Source: a bacterium (GTDB taxonomy: Bacteria > Chloroflexota > Chloroflexia > Thermomicrobiales > UBA6265). From it: 14,984 nucleotides of DNA. A model generated the notes under the pieces. That model was given only the letters and a program-made list of their open reading frames with translations, made no database searches and had not been told where the DNA came from. The position numbers were made by a program, and so were the translations under genes. How positions within the stretch are numbered: the stretch's first letter is position 1; each line of letters starts with the position of its first letter. The stretch covers positions 1 to 14,984 of the forward strand of contig JAPOLF010000023.1 of the NCBI GenBank assembly GCA_029977305.1, in the 5' to 3' direction. Shown one piece after another: positions 14,146 to 14,984 of the stretch.

Positions 14146-14984
14146 GATGCTGTCCCTTCTCCGGGCGCGAACCGCTGTCGCAACGCCCGCTCGAGTGCCT
14201 GTCCAGGGTCAACCCCGGCAGCCACGACGGATTCAACTGCGGCAAGCATTGTCGCACCTGCCGCATCCAGCGCCGCGTCGTCGGTCACCGCGGCACGCGG
14301 CCCCTTGCGCGGTGCAATCAGGGTTTGCGCCCGTTCCAACGTCGGCATCGACCGTGGCAATTTGTCCAACGGATGCTGCACGGCTGGCTCGACCTTGCCC
14401 GCTTTCGCACGTTCCTCGGCCTTGACCGCATCCCAAGTCTTCACGACCTCACCTGGGGTCTCGGCAAGGACATCCCCGAAGACATGTGGATGCCGCCGCA
14501 CCAGTTTTTCACTGACCGCCGCGTAGACCTCCTCCAACGTGAAGGCACCGTCTTCCTCGGCAATCTGCGCATGCAGCGCGACCTGCAGCAGCAAGTCCCC
14601 GAGTTCCTCGGCGAGGTTCTCGGCATCGTCGGCGTCGATGGCGTCAACCACCTCATACGCCTCTTCGATCACCGCCTGCCGCAACGATGAATGGGTCTGC
14701 TTGCGATCCCACGGACGCCCGCCCGGCGCTCGCAGCCGCGCGATGATCCGCTGTAGGGTCTGGGGCGATCGCGATGCGTCCAGCGAATCCTGGGGTGGCA
14801 CCAACACCGACGTCAGATGCCCCACAGGTTGACGGTCCAGTTCGTAGAGCGCGCACGCGATGAGCGATTCCTCACCTGACACCCCTGCCGCGTCGATCAC
14901 CAGGATCGGATGCTCCTCCGGGTAGATGCGGGCGAGTTCGGCCTTCACGTCCGACGCCACCGCCTTGCTGAACACCTGGGTCAC
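14142..14984 (-). CDS. mazG: MazG-type nucleoside triphosphate pyrophosphohydrolase with N-terminal methylase-like remainder (5' end outside window)
   Basis: MazG hydrolyses (d)NTPs to monophosphates and pyrophosphate, a house-cleaning function. Over the visible 280 residues the MazG domain runs from about 79 to 185: RIIARLRAPGGRPWDRKQTH (79-98), then EEAYEVVDAI (107-116), EELGDLLLQVALHA (126-139) and KLVRRHPHVFG (160-170), with the metal-binding EExxE and ExxD residues intact. The first 65 residues (VFSKAVASDVKAELARIYPE, then PVGHLTSVLVPP) resemble the C-terminal end of a tetrapyrrole-methylase-type domain, as in YabN-like fusions, so the gene most likely begins beyond the right edge; the GTG at the very edge is in frame but probably not the start. 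The usual second MazG half is reduced to a helical remnant (225-275). Its TGA overlaps the aspS GTG by four bases. Confidence 0.9.
   Translation of the reverse strand: MTQVFSKAVASDVKAELARIYPEEHPILVIDAAGVSGEESLIACALYELDRQPVGHLTSVLVPPQDSLDASRSPQTLQRIIARLRAPGGRPWDRKQTHSSLRQAVIEEAYEVVDAIDADDAENLAEELGDLLLQVALHAQIAEEDGAFTLEEVYAAVSEKLVRRHPHVFGDVLAETPGEVVKTWDAVKAEERAKAGKVEPAVQHPLDKLPRSMPTLERAQTLIAPRKGPRAAVTDDAALDAAGATMLAAVESVVAAGVDPGQALERALRQRFAPGEGTAS

Noticed and set aside
12430..14526. Long plus-strand open frame of about 698 residues opposite aspS and mazG
   Set aside because: It is antisense to two strongly recognised genes; its translation is rich in Arg, His and Leu with no family features, as expected from a GC-rich shadow frame.
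1..14984. Search for CRISPR arrays, insertion sequences, phage genes and attachment sites
   Set aside because: No regularly spaced direct repeats, transposase or integrase motifs, or duplicated tRNA 3' end were seen by eye.

Overview
The window is a GC-rich bacterial chromosome segment that reads as housekeeping genome, with no phage, insertion sequence or CRISPR signature. The gene families suggest Chloroflexota, possibly Thermomicrobia-like: a short Thermus-like EF-Ts, a MazG carrying a fragment of a methylase domain, tandem bactofilins, an SH3b membrane protein, and a FemX-type transferase beside an atypical MurE. This placement is inference; a marker-gene tree of rpsB, pyrH or aspS would settle it.

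Left block, minus strand, about 6292 down to 1. Transcription runs leftward through two bactofilins, a single-pass SH3b protein with an N-terminal cysteine cluster, and then the classic translation and envelope cluster rpsB-tsf-pyrH-frr-uppS. uppS runs off the left edge. Two promoters sharing the 9-mer TGCTATAGT (extended -10) lie before the SH3b gene and before rpsB. The first sits so close to the GTG start that the SH3b mRNA may be leaderless. The second places a perfect 11-bp hairpin at the very 5' end of the rpsB transcript.

Middle, 6293-6864. This holds the bactofilin leader, a textbook rho-independent terminator, a minus-strand tRNA-Arg(CCG) with encoded CCA and its promoter, and the divergence point to the plus-strand block.

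Right block, plus strand, 6865-12315. A possible 42-residue protein is followed by an unrecognised 574-residue protein with two winged-helix-like segments, a HEAT-repeat protein overlapping it, a FemX/FemAB-type aminoacyl transferase, and MurE. The two wall enzymes act on the same position of the stem peptide: MurE adds the dibasic residue and FemX-type enzymes branch it. The MurE specificity motif reads EDPR rather than DNPR, so the diamino acid may not be meso-DAP. The 574-residue protein plus the HEAT protein is the part of the window least explained by known biology.

Right edge, minus strand. mazG (5' end outside the window) overlaps aspS by four bases (GTGA). aspS converges on murE with only 18 bases between stops. 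A 26-bp perfect palindrome inside the last codons of murE may serve as a shared transcription end.
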